Shown: positions 7,514 to 16,649 of the stretch, in pieces
How positions within the stretch are numbered: position 1 is the stretch's first letter
How the letters are laid out: each line of letters begins with the position of its first letter
Source of the DNA: Methylobacterium pseudosasicola
GTDB lineage: Bacteria > Pseudomonadota > Alphaproteobacteria > Rhizobiales > Beijerinckiaceae
Length of the DNA stretch: 63,184 bases
Direction of reading: 5' to 3'
Assembly (NCBI RefSeq): GCF_900114535.1
Contig: NZ_FOTK01000036.1
Span: 1 to 63,184 of the forward strand
Made by a program: the position numbers and the translations under genes
Notes under the pieces: generated by a model
What the model saw: the letters and a program-made list of their open reading frames with translations, nothing else
Told to the model about the DNA's origin: nothing
Database searches by the model: none

Positions 7514-9739
7514 ATGCCGCAACGACTCTTTTCCAAAGTTCGCCTCTCGCCGGGTGGAGGACTCGGGATCCGGCGGATGTCGCCGGTGCTCGCCGCGCTG
7601 GCGGTGACGTTCGCCGTACTTGGAGCACGCGCCGCCTATCCGACCCCGTTTCTCCGGTTGCAGGCGTTGGCCTTCGACACGCTCCAGCGGGGGGCCGGTC
7701 GCCTGCTCTCCGATGGCGGCCGGGACGACGTCGTCGTGATCGACATCGATGACGCGTCGCTGGCTCAGATCGGTCAATGGCCGTGGCCGCGCGATACCGT
7801 GGCGGGCCTGATCGAGATCCTGCAGGACAGCGACGCCCGTGCGATCGGGCTCGACATCGTCTTCTCGGAGGCCGATCGCACCTCCCCCCGTCGCCTCGCG
7901 GCGGACTGGACCTCCCGGCTCGGTCTAGCCGTGGTGTGGTCCGACGGCGCGACCGGTCCGCTGCCGGACAACGACGACGTTCTGGCGCGTGTGTTCGCCC
8001 GCGGTCGCGTCGTTGCCGGCTTCGGTCTGATCCGGGACCCGAACGGAGCCGGGCGACCGAAGGCTGGTGGCCTCCTCCGTCAGGACGCGGCCCAACTCGA
8101 GGCGCTCCCGCCGTATCGCGGTGCGATCCGGAATCTGCCGGCGCTCGAGCAGGCGGCCGCCGATCAGGGGAGCTTCATGGTCGCCGGGGAGACCGACGAG
8201 ATCATCCGGCGCATGCCGCTCGTCCTGAAGCTGGAGGATGCGCCGATACCCTCGCTGGTGTTGTCCGTCCTTCGCCTCGCCCACGCGCAACCGACCGCAG
8301 TCCTGTTGAGGGGCGTGCGATCCACCGGCATGACCGGGGCGATCGTCGGCTATGATCTCGAGTTCGCGGGCCGGAGGATCCCGTTGGAAGTCGACGGCTC
8401 GATGCGACTGCGCTTTTCCGAGCGGGGCGAGCGCTCGACCGTGTCGGCCGCGCAGGTCCTTGCAGCGAGGCACGATCCGGAAAAGCGCGAGGCGCTGCGC
8501 CAGCGGATCGCCGGACGGATCGTCCTCGTCGGGGCGAGCGCTCTTGGTCTGGTCGATCGGCGTGCGACCCCGTTCGACGGCTTCGAACCGGGCGTGAACA
8601 TCCACGCCGGTGCCATCGAGCAGATCATGCGCGGAGACATTCTGGTTCGTCCGTACTGGGCGGGGTCGGTCGAGACGTTCCTCGCGGTCGCGGTCGCTGT
8701 GGCGGCGGCGACCCTCGTCGCCGTCACACGCCTGCGCTGGCCCGTCGGTCTGCTCGCCGCGGCGTTCGCGGCGACGGTCGGCCTAGTCTGGACCGGGTAT
8801 CGATGCGGCGTGCTCATCGATGCGAGCCTGTTGCTGGGGCTGCCTCCCCTGGCTTTCGTGATCGCCGCACTGACCCGTCACTACGTCGCGGAGCGCGAGG
8901 CACGCGCGTTGCGGACGGCCTTCAAACAATACTTGTCCCCCGCCCTCGTGGAGACCCTGGCGCGCGACCCCTCCGGGCTCCGACTGGGTGGGGAGGAGCG
9001 GGAGATGACGTTCCTGTTCACCGACGTCGAAGGGTTCACGAGCTTTACCGAGCGCTCCGAGCCGTCCGAACTGGTGGGAGCCCTGAACGCGTATCTCGAC
9101 GGTGTGTGTGCAGTCGCCTTTCGTCACGGTGGCACGATCGACAAGATCGTGGGCGACGCCGTCCACGTGATGTTCAACGCGCCGCTCGATCAACCCGACC
9201 ACGCGTCCCGGGCGGTCGCGTGCGCCCTCGAGATCGATGCGTTCGCCCGTGGCTTCGCGGCGCAGCACCCGAGCGGCTTCGGCGTGACGCGGATCGGCGT
9301 GAACACCGGCCCGGCGGTGGTGGGCAACTTCGGGGGCGCTCGCCGCTTCGACTACACGGCCCATGGGGATGCCATCAATACGGCGGCACGGCTGGAAGCG
9401 ATCAACAAGCGCTTCGGCACGTCGATCTGCGTCTCTCAAGCGACCGTCGAGCGAACCGGTGAGGTCACCGGCATGCGCTTCCGCGCGGTCGGCGGGATCA
9501 TCCTGGAGGGCAAGGCTGCGGCGACCGAGATCTATACCGTGGTCGTCCCGACCGCTGCGAATACCGCCCATTTCGATCGGTACGATGCTGCGTTCGAGGC
9601 GCTCGCACGCCGGGATCCCGATGCATCCGACCAGATGCGCCGCGTCCACGCCGACGATCCCCAGGATCCGCTGGCGGCGTTCCACGCCGGCCGGTTGGAC
9701 GCCGGCGACAGCGACTTGGTCCTGAACCGAGCGGCTTGA
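7514..9739 (+). CDS. CHASE2-domain class III adenylate/guanylate cyclase
   Basis: This 741-residue integral membrane cyclase has an N-terminal membrane helix (about 18-40) and a periplasmic CHASE2 sensor (about 45-370) with the typical DDVVVIDIDDASLAQIGQWP and RPGVNIHA-like region (FEPGVNIHAGAIEQIM). Three further helices (about 385-455) precede a cytoplasmic class III cyclase domain (about 495-680). Catalytic features are visible: the first metal-binding aspartate in LFTDVEGFTSF, the KIVGDAVHVMF block with the second, and HGDAINTAARLEAINK with the transition-state Asn/Arg. It would make cAMP, less likely cGMP, in response to an unknown periplasmic signal. ATG 7463 is an alternative in-frame start. 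The gene stands directly before the FecR/RTX gene and near a cNMP-binding EAL protein. Confidence 0.9.
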   Translation: MPQRLFSKVRLSPGGGLGIRRMSPVLAALAVTFAVLGARAAYPTPFLRLQALAFDTLQRGAGRLLSDGGRDDVVVIDIDDASLAQIGQWPWPRDTVAGLIEILQDSDARAIGLDIVFSEADRTSPRRLAADWTSRLGLAVVWSDGATGPLPDNDDVLARVFARGRVVAGFGLIRDPNGAGRPKAGGLLRQDAAQLEALPPYRGAIRNLPALEQAAADQGSFMVAGETDEIIRRMPLVLKLEDAPIPSLVLSVLRLAHAQPTAVLLRGVRSTGMTGAIVGYDLEFAGRRIPLEVDGSMRLRFSERGERSTVSAAQVLAARHDPEKREALRQRIAGRIVLVGASALGLVDRRATPFDGFEPGVNIHAGAIEQIMRGDILVRPYWAGSVETFLAVAVAVAAATLVAVTRLRWPVGLLAAAFAATVGLVWTGYRCGVLIDASLLLGLPPLAFVIAALTRHYVAEREARALRTAFKQYLSPALVETLARDPSGLRLGGEEREMTFLFTDVEGFTSFTERSEPSELVGALNAYLDGVCAVAFRHGGTIDKIVGDAVHVMFNAPLDQPDHASRAVACALEIDAFARGFAAQHPSGFGVTRIGVNTGPAVVGNFGGARRFDYTAHGDAINTAARLEAINKRFGTSICVSQATVERTGEVTGMRFRAVGGIILEGKAAATEIYTVVVPTAANTAHFDRYDAAFEALARRDPDASDQMRRVHADDPQDPLAAFHAGRLDAGDSDLVLNRAA

Positions 9740-9860
9740 ATCGGGCCGGAATCCCGAAGACCTGCCTCGAGATTCGCCTGCGCCGTCACCGGATCCTTAA
9801 GCAGCGCAAGGCAGAGTGCCATGCGGCGGCCATTCCCGTCGCCGAAGTTCCGAGGCGTCG

Positions 9861-12800
9861 ATGCTGCCGACACACGATCCGACCGATCTATCCCGATCGT
9901 CCGGAGCCTTCGGTCTGGTCGGCGTCGTCGAGCACCCCGCTGGCGGCGGTTCGGACATCGTGGTCGATGCCGAACTCCTGTTTCAAGGGCACTATGCGCG
10001 TGCCCAATCGGATCTCGTCGTGTCCGACTCACACCACCGCGTCGTGATCCACGACTACTTCGACGCCACCACTCGTCCCGTGTTGCGCTCTCCGGACGGC
10101 GCTCTGCTCCCGGACGCGCTGATCGCCTCCCTCGTCGGCGCCCAAGAGGCTCGGGTGGTCGCCGAGAACGCCCCGGAGGCACCGCGGGCGATCGGCCGGG
10201 TCGAGAGTGCCAGCGGCGGCGCCTCCGCGCTGCGCAACGGCGTCACGGTTGCGCTGCACCCGGGCGACCCGATCTTCAAGGGCGATGTGGTCCGGACGGA
10301 TGACGGCGGCCAGCTGGGGCTCATCTTCGTCGATGGGACCGCGTTCAACCTCGACGGCGAATCCCGGATGGTCGTCGATGGCATGAACTTCCAGCCTGGT
10401 GCGACCGGAAACAACGCCCTGTTCAGCCTCGTCCAGGGCATCATCACCTTCGTCGCCGGTCAGACCGCGAAGTCGGGCGACATGAAGGTCGCCACCCCGT
10501 CCGCCACGATGGGCATTCGCGGGACGGCGGTGCACGTCGAGATCGCCAGCGATCATGGGGCGGTCAAGTTCTCGGTCATGACGGAGCCCGACGGGCATAC
10601 CGGACGCTACGACGTCTTCGACCGCGACGATCCCAATCACGTTCTGTTCACCGTCTCGGATCCCGCCATGGTGACAACTGTGACCCCGAACGGGCAGGGT
10701 CAGATCGCTATCAACAGCGCCGCGAAGACCGCGGTCGAGACCGATCACGAAACCGGGTTTCTGAAAGGCGTCTTCGCGACCGTCGCGAGCGGGGTCCAGA
10801 ACCCCGTCGTCACCGCGCCGAGCCCGACCTCGACCCCGACCCACACCCCGGCCGCAGGGTCGTCGAGTCCCCCGAACCTCGTCGCGCCCCCGACGACCAC
10901 GCCGCTTCCGGCCGCGCCCGCACCGCAGGGATCGCCCGGCGACCATTCTCAAGCCGCGCCTCCGACTGCAACACCTGTCCTCGCTTCCGCGGACGCGCAG
11001 AGCGCGAGGGCCCAGGATGCGGCTGTTCCAACAAGCGTCACGACCCTGCAAGAAGCCACGATACATTCGACGGCCGCCGTCGTTCAGGTACCGATGCAAT
11101 CGACGCCCGAGCCCCATGCCTCCACGCACGCCGGTGTTCCCGGCGCCGGCAATGAAGCGGTCGGGTCTTCACAGATCGAGCCTCCGGCGGCGGTCGTTCC
11201 CGCCCTGGAGCGGGCGCCGCTCGCGGTCCCAGAGTCGCAAGCGGTCGTCCAAGTTCGATCCGTGATACAACCGCTGCCGGTGGAGGCTCACACCCCCTCC
11301 CCCGGCCCGACACCATCGTCGAACGGCGACGCGGTCCCGTCGGGGGCTGCCACGTCGGTCGTGGGGTCGGAGCCATCCGATCCGTCCGTCACCGGTTCGG
11401 TGCCGGTGGGGACGGCTGGCGGCTCGGGTCTCGGATCATCGGTCCCAGCCCCGATCCCCGATCATCCGCTCTCCGTGGCCGACGTCACGGGCGCGGTGAC
11501 AGCCGCCGCGCGGTTGAGCGCCGATACTGCGCACGGCCTTCTGGCCAACGTCCCGGGGGCCTCGGTGGCTTCAGTCGGCCTCGTCGGCGGGGCCATCGTG
11601 GCGATGGCGTCGGGTTCGCTGACCCTCGCCGGCCAGTACGGCACCCTGACGGTGTTGGGCGACGGCAGCTATAGCTATCGCGCCGATCACGCCGCCGCGT
11701 TGGCGGCCGGCGGGACCGGGCTCGACAGCTTCGCCTACACGGCCCGAGATCCGCTCGAGCACACCGCTACGTCCACGCTCGTCCTGACCGTGACCGGGGT
11801 GAACGATGCCCCGGTGTTCGACGGGGTGGCGACGCCCGGAGCCTCCTTGAGCCTGAAGACCCCGACGGGATCCGGGGTCGAGCACGCCTCGGGCAGCCTG
11901 CACTTCACCGACCCCGACCTCACGGATCGTCCCACGGCCTCGGTCTTGGCGCAGACGATCAGCGCGCTCGATGCCTCGGGCCACGCCCTGAACCTCACCG
12001 CGGCGCAAACCGCGGTGCTGGAGCATGCTTTCAGTATCGGGGCGTCCGGCCCGATCGCGAATGCGGGTTCGGTCACTTGGAGCTACGATCTCGCGGACGC
12101 GGCGTTCGCCTTCCTCGGCGCCGGCCAGACGGCCGTTGTGACCTCGACGATCGGGGTCGACGACCACCATGGCGGCGTCGCCACCCAGGATGTGGTCATC
12201 CAATTGGCCGGGGCTGCGGCGCCCGCATCGCCGGCTCCGTTCGCCCTGGCCGACATCGGCGGTGTCGCCCAGGGGGGAGCCATCACGGTGGATGCGCAGC
12301 ACGGTGTTCTTGCCAACGATACGGGCAACGGCTCCAATGCAAGCCTACACGTGATCTCCGTCGCGAGCATGAATACCGGGCTAGCGGTCCCCGTAACTGG
12401 TCCCCTCGCTATTCCCGTGGTGGGCGATTACGGCATCCTGACGTTGTCCGCCGACGGCAGCTATAGTTATCACGCCTATTCGGGGGCGCTGCCTTCAGAC
12501 ACCGTCGCACAGGACGTCTTCAACTACCTCGTCAGCGACCAGCAGGGGCGCAGTTCGAGCGCCAGCCTGACGATCACCGTCGGTAATCCGAGTATGACTT
12601 ACGTGAACGCGACAGGGATGAATGACGGGCCCGGCCAAATCTTGTCCGGATCGAACGGTCCGACGGTGCTGGACGGGGGCAACGGCGACGATCACCTCAC
12701 TGCGGGCAACGGGCCGACCGCGCTGATCGGCGGGCCCGGTGATGATGACATGACCGGCGGTGCAGGGCCTGACACCTTCGTGTTCAGCGGACAGTTCGGG

Positions 12801-13007
12801 CATGATACCGTCCACGGCTTCGATGTCGTCAAAGACGTCCTCCAGTTCGACCACACCGTATTCAACTCCGTCAGCGCCGTCTTGGCGGCGGCCCACGATG
12901 GTGTCGGCGGCGTCGTCATCACCGACCTCCTCGGTCACAGCCTCACCCTTCTGAATGTCACGAAGCAGGCGCTGACGGCGCATGCTGGGGATCTCCACAT
13001 CGTCTGA
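9861..13007 (+). CDS. Large FecR-domain, cadherin-like repeat, RTX-tailed surface protein
   Basis: The 1048-residue protein has no signal peptide and looks like a type I secretion substrate. The order is: an N-terminal segment with VVSDSHHRVVIHDYF (about 35-90) seen in FecR/retention-module adhesins; a FecR domain (about 125-245, including VRTDDGGQLGLIFVDGTAFN and ATPSATMGIRGTAVHVEI); and a long Pro/Thr/Ser/Ala-rich linker (about 310-525). VCBS/cadherin-like blocks follow (about 530-920, with GTLTVLGDGSYSYRAD and GILTLSADGSYSYHAY). A short calcium-binding RTX patch (about 936-975, GGPGDDDMTGGAGPDTFVF) and a hydrophobic tail close the protein. The start is set at ATG 9861, which has GAGG upstream; an in-frame ATG at 9816 lacks support. 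The adjacent HlyD/PrtD pair is the likely exporter. The N-terminal FecR-like part may act as a retention plug, as in LapA/BapA-type adhesins. Confidence 0.88.
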   Translation: MLPTHDPTDLSRSSGAFGLVGVVEHPAGGGSDIVVDAELLFQGHYARAQSDLVVSDSHHRVVIHDYFDATTRPVLRSPDGALLPDALIASLVGAQEARVVAENAPEAPRAIGRVESASGGASALRNGVTVALHPGDPIFKGDVVRTDDGGQLGLIFVDGTAFNLDGESRMVVDGMNFQPGATGNNALFSLVQGIITFVAGQTAKSGDMKVATPSATMGIRGTAVHVEIASDHGAVKFSVMTEPDGHTGRYDVFDRDDPNHVLFTVSDPAMVTTVTPNGQGQIAINSAAKTAVETDHETGFLKGVFATVASGVQNPVVTAPSPTSTPTHTPAAGSSSPPNLVAPPTTTPLPAAPAPQGSPGDHSQAAPPTATPVLASADAQSARAQDAAVPTSVTTLQEATIHSTAAVVQVPMQSTPEPHASTHAGVPGAGNEAVGSSQIEPPAAVVPALERAPLAVPESQAVVQVRSVIQPLPVEAHTPSPGPTPSSNGDAVPSGAATSVVGSEPSDPSVTGSVPVGTAGGSGLGSSVPAPIPDHPLSVADVTGAVTAAARLSADTAHGLLANVPGASVASVGLVGGAIVAMASGSLTLAGQYGTLTVLGDGSYSYRADHAAALAAGGTGLDSFAYTARDPLEHTATSTLVLTVTGVNDAPVFDGVATPGASLSLKTPTGSGVEHASGSLHFTDPDLTDRPTASVLAQTISALDASGHALNLTAAQTAVLEHAFSIGASGPIANAGSVTWSYDLADAAFAFLGAGQTAVVTSTIGVDDHHGGVATQDVVIQLAGAAAPASPAPFALADIGGVAQGGAITVDAQHGVLANDTGNGSNASLHVISVASMNTGLAVPVTGPLAIPVVGDYGILTLSADGSYSYHAYSGALPSDTVAQDVFNYLVSDQQGRSSSASLTITVGNPSMTYVNATGMNDGPGQILSGSNGPTVLDGGNGDDHLTAGNGPTALIGGPGDDDMTGGAGPDTFVFSGQFGHDTVHGFDVVKDVLQFDHTVFNSVSAVLAAAHDGVGGVVITDLLGHSLTLLNVTKQALTAHAGDLHIV

Positions 13008-13096
13008 TCGCGTCCGCGACGAATCTGCGACGATTAGGGGCTTCTTGACCATCTTCGTACACAGCTTGGCACCTCGATCCCCCGGGGCGCCAAGCT

Positions 13097-13492
13097 GTGC
13101 GACTGTTTGAGACCGACAGCTCCGTGCTGACGATGGGCGCCCTCCTGATCGCGATGGCGGCCAAGCATTTCGTCGCCGATTTTTTGGTCCAAACCGAATG
13201 GATGGCGCGTGGCAAGGAGCGGCTGGGTGGCTGGGGGCTCCCGCTGGCGGCTCATGCCGGGGTACACGCACTCGGCACCTTGGCGGTTGTAGCGATCTTC
13301 AAACCAAGCTTATGGTGGTTGAGCGGGATCGATTTGATCGTCCACTGGCTGGTCGACCGCGGTAAGACGCTCTGCGCACATCGATTTCAGTTCTCGATTA
13401 CGGACGCGCGGTTCTGGTGGCTGATCGGCTTCGATCAATTCCTGCACCAGGCTACAAATATCGGCCTGTCGTTAGTGATGGTGACCCTGTAA
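13097..13492 (+). CDS. DUF3307 membrane protein
   Basis: This 131-residue protein matches the DUF3307 pattern. The conserved AAKHFVADFLVQTEWMARGK lies near the N-terminus, AAHAGVHALGTL in the middle and IVHWLVDRGKTL with GFDQFLHQATNI near the end. Three to four membrane helices alternate with these histidine- and aspartate-containing segments. The family's role is not established. The GTG start is a choice of convenience, and an internal ATG at 13133 is also possible. It follows the adhesin gene by 89 bases on the same strand. Confidence 0.8.
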   Translation: MRLFETDSSVLTMGALLIAMAAKHFVADFLVQTEWMARGKERLGGWGLPLAAHAGVHALGTLAVVAIFKPSLWWLSGIDLIVHWLVDRGKTLCAHRFQFSITDARFWWLIGFDQFLHQATNIGLSLVMVTL

Positions 13493-13851
13493 CCCCCTCG
13501 TTCGAGCGGTGCCCGGGCGCGGGGGGAACCGGTTCTTAACGGCATGCCTTCCGTCCGGCAGAGGGCGCGTCGACGCTCCGGCGATATTTAGGTTTGCTCG
13601 ACCTGCGCTAAGATCATCTGCGGGGGCATAAGCCCGAACATATAGCTCTGCCTCACCGGCACGCCCGACTTGATTTCGTGCATGGCGCCCGCGTGTGAAA
13701 GCAACCGAATACTACAGCCTGCCGCCGGCTGCGGATGTCGACATCGATCGGCAACAAGGCGTCCTCAAATCGCGCCGTAGGATGGTTCCTTTAGAGGTTT
13801 CTGTGAGGCTTTCCGCGCCCAAGCTTGGTCGATCTCTAGCCGCGAGTCATC
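13493..13851. other. Intergenic region before the cNMP-EAL gene
   Basis: About 360 bases without a gene I can support. The segment lies upstream of a signalling gene and may hold its promoter. No clear terminator hairpin for the DUF3307 gene was seen. Confidence 0.4.
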
Positions 13852-15081
13852 GTGCCCGTCGTGTCACCGCCGTCATTGCATCGCGTGCACCTCTGCGCCG
13901 GTGTCACACTTTTCAGCGAGGGAGACGCGGGCGATGCCGCCTACCTCATTGAGGAGGGGCGCCTGGAAATTCTCGCGACGCGCTCGGGCGGCGATCTCGT
14001 ATTGGCGTGCCGCGGGCCGGGCGAGGTCGTCGGCGAGATGGCAATCCTCGATGGTGGAAAGCGCTCGGCCACCGTCCGGGCGCTGGCAGACAGCGTCTTG
14101 ATCGTCATCACGCGCGAGCAACTGGCGCGGCGAATTTCCGGAACGGACCCCATCCTCCGCATGTGCTTGAGCGTCGTACTCGAGCGCTACCGGGCAACGG
14201 TCGCACGGCTTGAGGGCGCCGGCGGTCGACCGGCCGCTCCACCTTCATCCGAGACACACAACCCATCTCTATACTTTCGCGAAGCCATCGAAACGCTGCG
14301 GCTCGAGCAAGAAATTCAGTCCGGCATAGATCGGGCTGAGTTCTTCATGGTGTTTCAACCGATCGTGAGGCTTGAGACAGGCCATACCGTCGGGTTCGAA
14401 GCGCTGATGCGATGGCAGCATCCGGAAAGAGGCTTGCTCCCGCCTTCGCAATTCATCCCGGTGGCGGAATCGTCGGGACTGATATCCCGACTGACCCTGG
14501 TTGCCTTGAAGATCGTCGCCGAGCTGATCCCTCGTTTGCCAGATTGCAATGGGCGCGACGGGCCTGGGCCTGGGAAGCTGTTTCTGAATCTAAATATCGC
14601 CGCACAGGATCTTTTTGAGGGCGACTTTCTCGATTTGGTCGAGAGTTTGGTCCGGGGTGGGAGATTTGAAACCAGCTCGCTACGCTTTGAGGTTACGGAG
14701 AGCGGCCTGATAAAAGACCCCGATCGTTCAATCGCAACGCTCCACAAGCTCCGTGAGTACGGATTTGGTCTCGCTATCGATGATTTTGGGACGGGATATT
14801 CCTCGTTGAATTATCTAAGCACGCTGCCTGCCACGGCTATCAAGATCGATCGCGGCTTCGTCCGATCGATGATGGACGATCCCAAAAGCTTTAAGATCAT
14901 ACAGATGATCGTTCGACTTGCCGACGAGCTTGGACTACCGGTCGTGGCGGAGGGCATCGAGCGGCCGGAGCAGGCCGTGGCGCTGAACGGAATGGGATGC
15001 GTGTATGGGCAGGGCTACCTTTACGGTAGGCCCATGCAGTTTATGGAGGCTTTGAGTTCGGTTGTAGATCTGCCTCGGTAA
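13852..15081 (+). CDS. Cyclic-nucleotide-binding domain fused to an EAL c-di-GMP phosphodiesterase
   Basis: The 409-residue protein couples a CRP-type cyclic-nucleotide-binding domain (about 8-125: GVTLFSEGDAGDAAYLIEEG, then GPGEVVGEMAILDGGKRSAT) to an EAL domain (about 160-405). EAL catalytic elements appear present: GFEALMRW (the EAL motif), LFLNLNIAAQDL (Asn ligand), RFEVTES (Glu), AIDDFGTGYSSLNYL (Asp-Asp), TAIKID (Lys) and VVAEGIE (Glu). Hydrolysis of c-di-GMP controlled by cAMP or another cyclic nucleotide is therefore plausible. The GTG start is used because no better in-frame start precedes the domain. It sits 4 kb after a cyclase gene and behind a type I secreted adhesin, a process usually controlled by c-di-GMP. 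Confidence 0.9.
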   Translation: MPVVSPPSLHRVHLCAGVTLFSEGDAGDAAYLIEEGRLEILATRSGGDLVLACRGPGEVVGEMAILDGGKRSATVRALADSVLIVITREQLARRISGTDPILRMCLSVVLERYRATVARLEGAGGRPAAPPSSETHNPSLYFREAIETLRLEQEIQSGIDRAEFFMVFQPIVRLETGHTVGFEALMRWQHPERGLLPPSQFIPVAESSGLISRLTLVALKIVAELIPRLPDCNGRDGPGPGKLFLNLNIAAQDLFEGDFLDLVESLVRGGRFETSSLRFEVTESGLIKDPDRSIATLHKLREYGFGLAIDDFGTGYSSLNYLSTLPATAIKIDRGFVRSMMDDPKSFKIIQMIVRLADELGLPVVAEGIERPEQAVALNGMGCVYGQGYLYGRPMQFMEALSSVVDLPR

Positions 15082-15128
15082 AATCCTGATTTATTTTTAA
15101 AAATCTCATTTTCTGAGCTTGGCCGGTT

Positions 15129-15338
15129 TCAGACACGGATATCGACGACCCGCCGCTGTCCGCCGACAGGTCCTTTATCGGCGTGATCCTGCAGCCCGGT
15201 CACGATCGATCGAGATATTTCGATCAGAACCCACTGAGGTTCGTGTCGACACTCGAGCGCTGCAGCGGCGCGCGCCGATTGAATGATCTCTGTGGTGCGC
15301 ACGACGCCGACCGTGTTGATCGAGGCGGTGATGGTCAT
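15129..15338 (-). CDS. Small hypothetical protein
   Basis: This 69-residue frame reads like a real globular peptide (VGVVRTTEIIQSARAAAALE, then PQWVLIEISRSIVTGL) rather than antisense noise. A GGAG lies only two bases before the ATG, which is closer than ideal. No family is recognised. Confidence 0.42.
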   Translation of the reverse strand: MTITASINTVGVVRTTEIIQSARAAAALECRHEPQWVLIEISRSIVTGLQDHADKGPVGGQRRVVDIRV

Positions 15339-15445
15339 GGCTCCGGCCTACTCGGACGAAAGGGGACCATGCGACCCATGAGGGGCGCATTTATCGAATT
15401 CGATCAATTCGATGGATCTGCTGGGAGTCGTGGCTGCACAGCCCG

Positions 15446-15937
15446 TTGGTCTGCAGCATCGGCAGAAATCAATCCAACAGCGCCGCCAAGGTCACGCTTT
15501 ATCCGCGAGTGATGTATGCGCGCGGGGTTGACTGGCCAGCTGGAACAAGCTGCGCGAATGGCCGGAGGAGGCGAGCCAGGGCGGCGCTCCGACCATCTGG
15601 AAGCGAAGGTCGATTTCCAAGGTCGGACGCCGACGCATCACCCGACAGGCTGGCCGAGTTCGCTGGGTTGGCGACCGCGCTGGTCGAACGCATGCTCGAA
15701 CAGCACGTCGCGGACATGATGATTCAGCCGAAGCGATCCTATATGCTCGTCACAGCCACCCAGATGCTCCAGGCCAACGGTGTAGTATGGCCGCCTTCGG
15801 TGGAGTTGGTTCTGACGGAAATCGTTCAGCGCGCTGAGCAGCCCGAGGCGGCTTCGGAGCGTATCACGGCGACGTCCGGCGGCGATGATGTCGTGGTGCA
15901 CATGAGCCAGTTCCTCGGCGACGTTAAGCGACCCTGA
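15446..15937 (+). CDS. Hypothetical protein, start uncertain
   Basis: The C-terminal 80 residues (LAEFAGLATALVERMLEQHV, then QMLQANGVVWPPSVELVLTE) look like a helical, genuinely coding sequence. The first part of the frame is arginine- and serine-rich and may not be translated; the true start could be near 15692 (ATG) or upstream in a shifted frame. The stop codon overlaps the ATG of the next gene (TGATG), so the two are probably translationally coupled. No function is recognised. Confidence 0.45.
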   Translation: MVCSIGRNQSNSAAKVTLYPRVMYARGVDWPAGTSCANGRRRRARAALRPSGSEGRFPRSDADASPDRLAEFAGLATALVERMLEQHVADMMIQPKRSYMLVTATQMLQANGVVWPPSVELVLTEIVQRAEQPEAASERITATSGGDDVVVHMSQFLGDVKRP

Positions 15938-16212
15938 TGGAGACGGCCGTGGACGACGAGGAACGCGACTTCGAGCACTCCACTCTATCAGGTTCGTTCA
16001 CCCGCGACGGTGAGACGGTGGACGTGGAGATCTTTCGGTTCGCGGGTACGCAGGATCCTTGGCAGTTGGCTGTCGTCCACATGTCCAGCGGTACCACCGC
16101 GTGGCGGGAGCTTTTCGCGACCGAGCAGGACGCCTACCGCGCCTTCCTCGAAGCCGTAGAAAGGGACGGTCTCGCATCGTTTGGTGCTGTCGTCAGCGGG
16201 GTACTGCACTGA
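15937..16212 (+). CDS. Small hypothetical acidic protein
   Basis: The 91-residue protein begins on the A of the upstream stop codon. It contains alternating strands and helices (SGSFTRDGETVDVEIFRFAG, then ATEQDAYRAFLEAVERDG) and a tryptophan-rich middle. It reads as a compact alpha/beta protein. No homologous family is recognised, and the tight coupling suggests it works with the product of the upstream gene. Confidence 0.6.
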   Translation: METAVDDEERDFEHSTLSGSFTRDGETVDVEIFRFAGTQDPWQLAVVHMSSGTTAWRELFATEQDAYRAFLEAVERDGLASFGAVVSGVLH

Positions 16213-16305
16213 TCCCATCCGAAGCTTCGTGATGGATGTGCGCGCCTGGAACGAGTTCTACACGGCTACATCGGGACGATTCAGGCAATCCGTTGGGCAG
16301 CCCGC

Positions 16306-16607
16306 TCACCTGCCGATGAGTTCCTGCGCGAAGATATCGACCAGACCGCTGTTGTATGCCGAGAGCGAGACGGCGGTTTCGTCGGTCGTCATGACGATCA
16401 GCTGTCTGCGTGTCGACGCCGCTGAAGTTGCCACCTTTTCGAGCCGCTGCAGACCATCGACTCCCTGCCGACCATGATCAAATGACGAAGAATGTTTTTG
16501 GCGATAGCATCGGCCGCGTTTTCAAGCGTCGCAACCATACATCGGCTTTGCCTCGCGTCCTTGGAAAAAAGTGTGGCGAGCTCCCGATCGTATTGATTTT
16601 TGTCCAT
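16306..16607 (-). pseudogene. Small gene with an apparent frameshift
   Basis: From the ATG at 16605-16607 the minus strand reads 69 residues (MDKNQYDRELATLFSKDARQ ... ATLENAADAIAKNILRH) and then runs into arginine-rich noise. One base out of phase, from about 16488 on, the coding style resumes as FDHGRQGVDGLQRLEKVATS, then RRQLIVMTTDETAVSLSAYN, to a TGA at 16306-16308. Joined, the two frames give about 100 residues of smooth protein. This is either a decayed gene, a programmed frameshift or a sequencing error. The function is not recognised. Confidence 0.5.
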
Positions 16608-16649
16608 CGCCGGCACAATGTGCGAACTCTTTAAGCATAGGTACATGAC

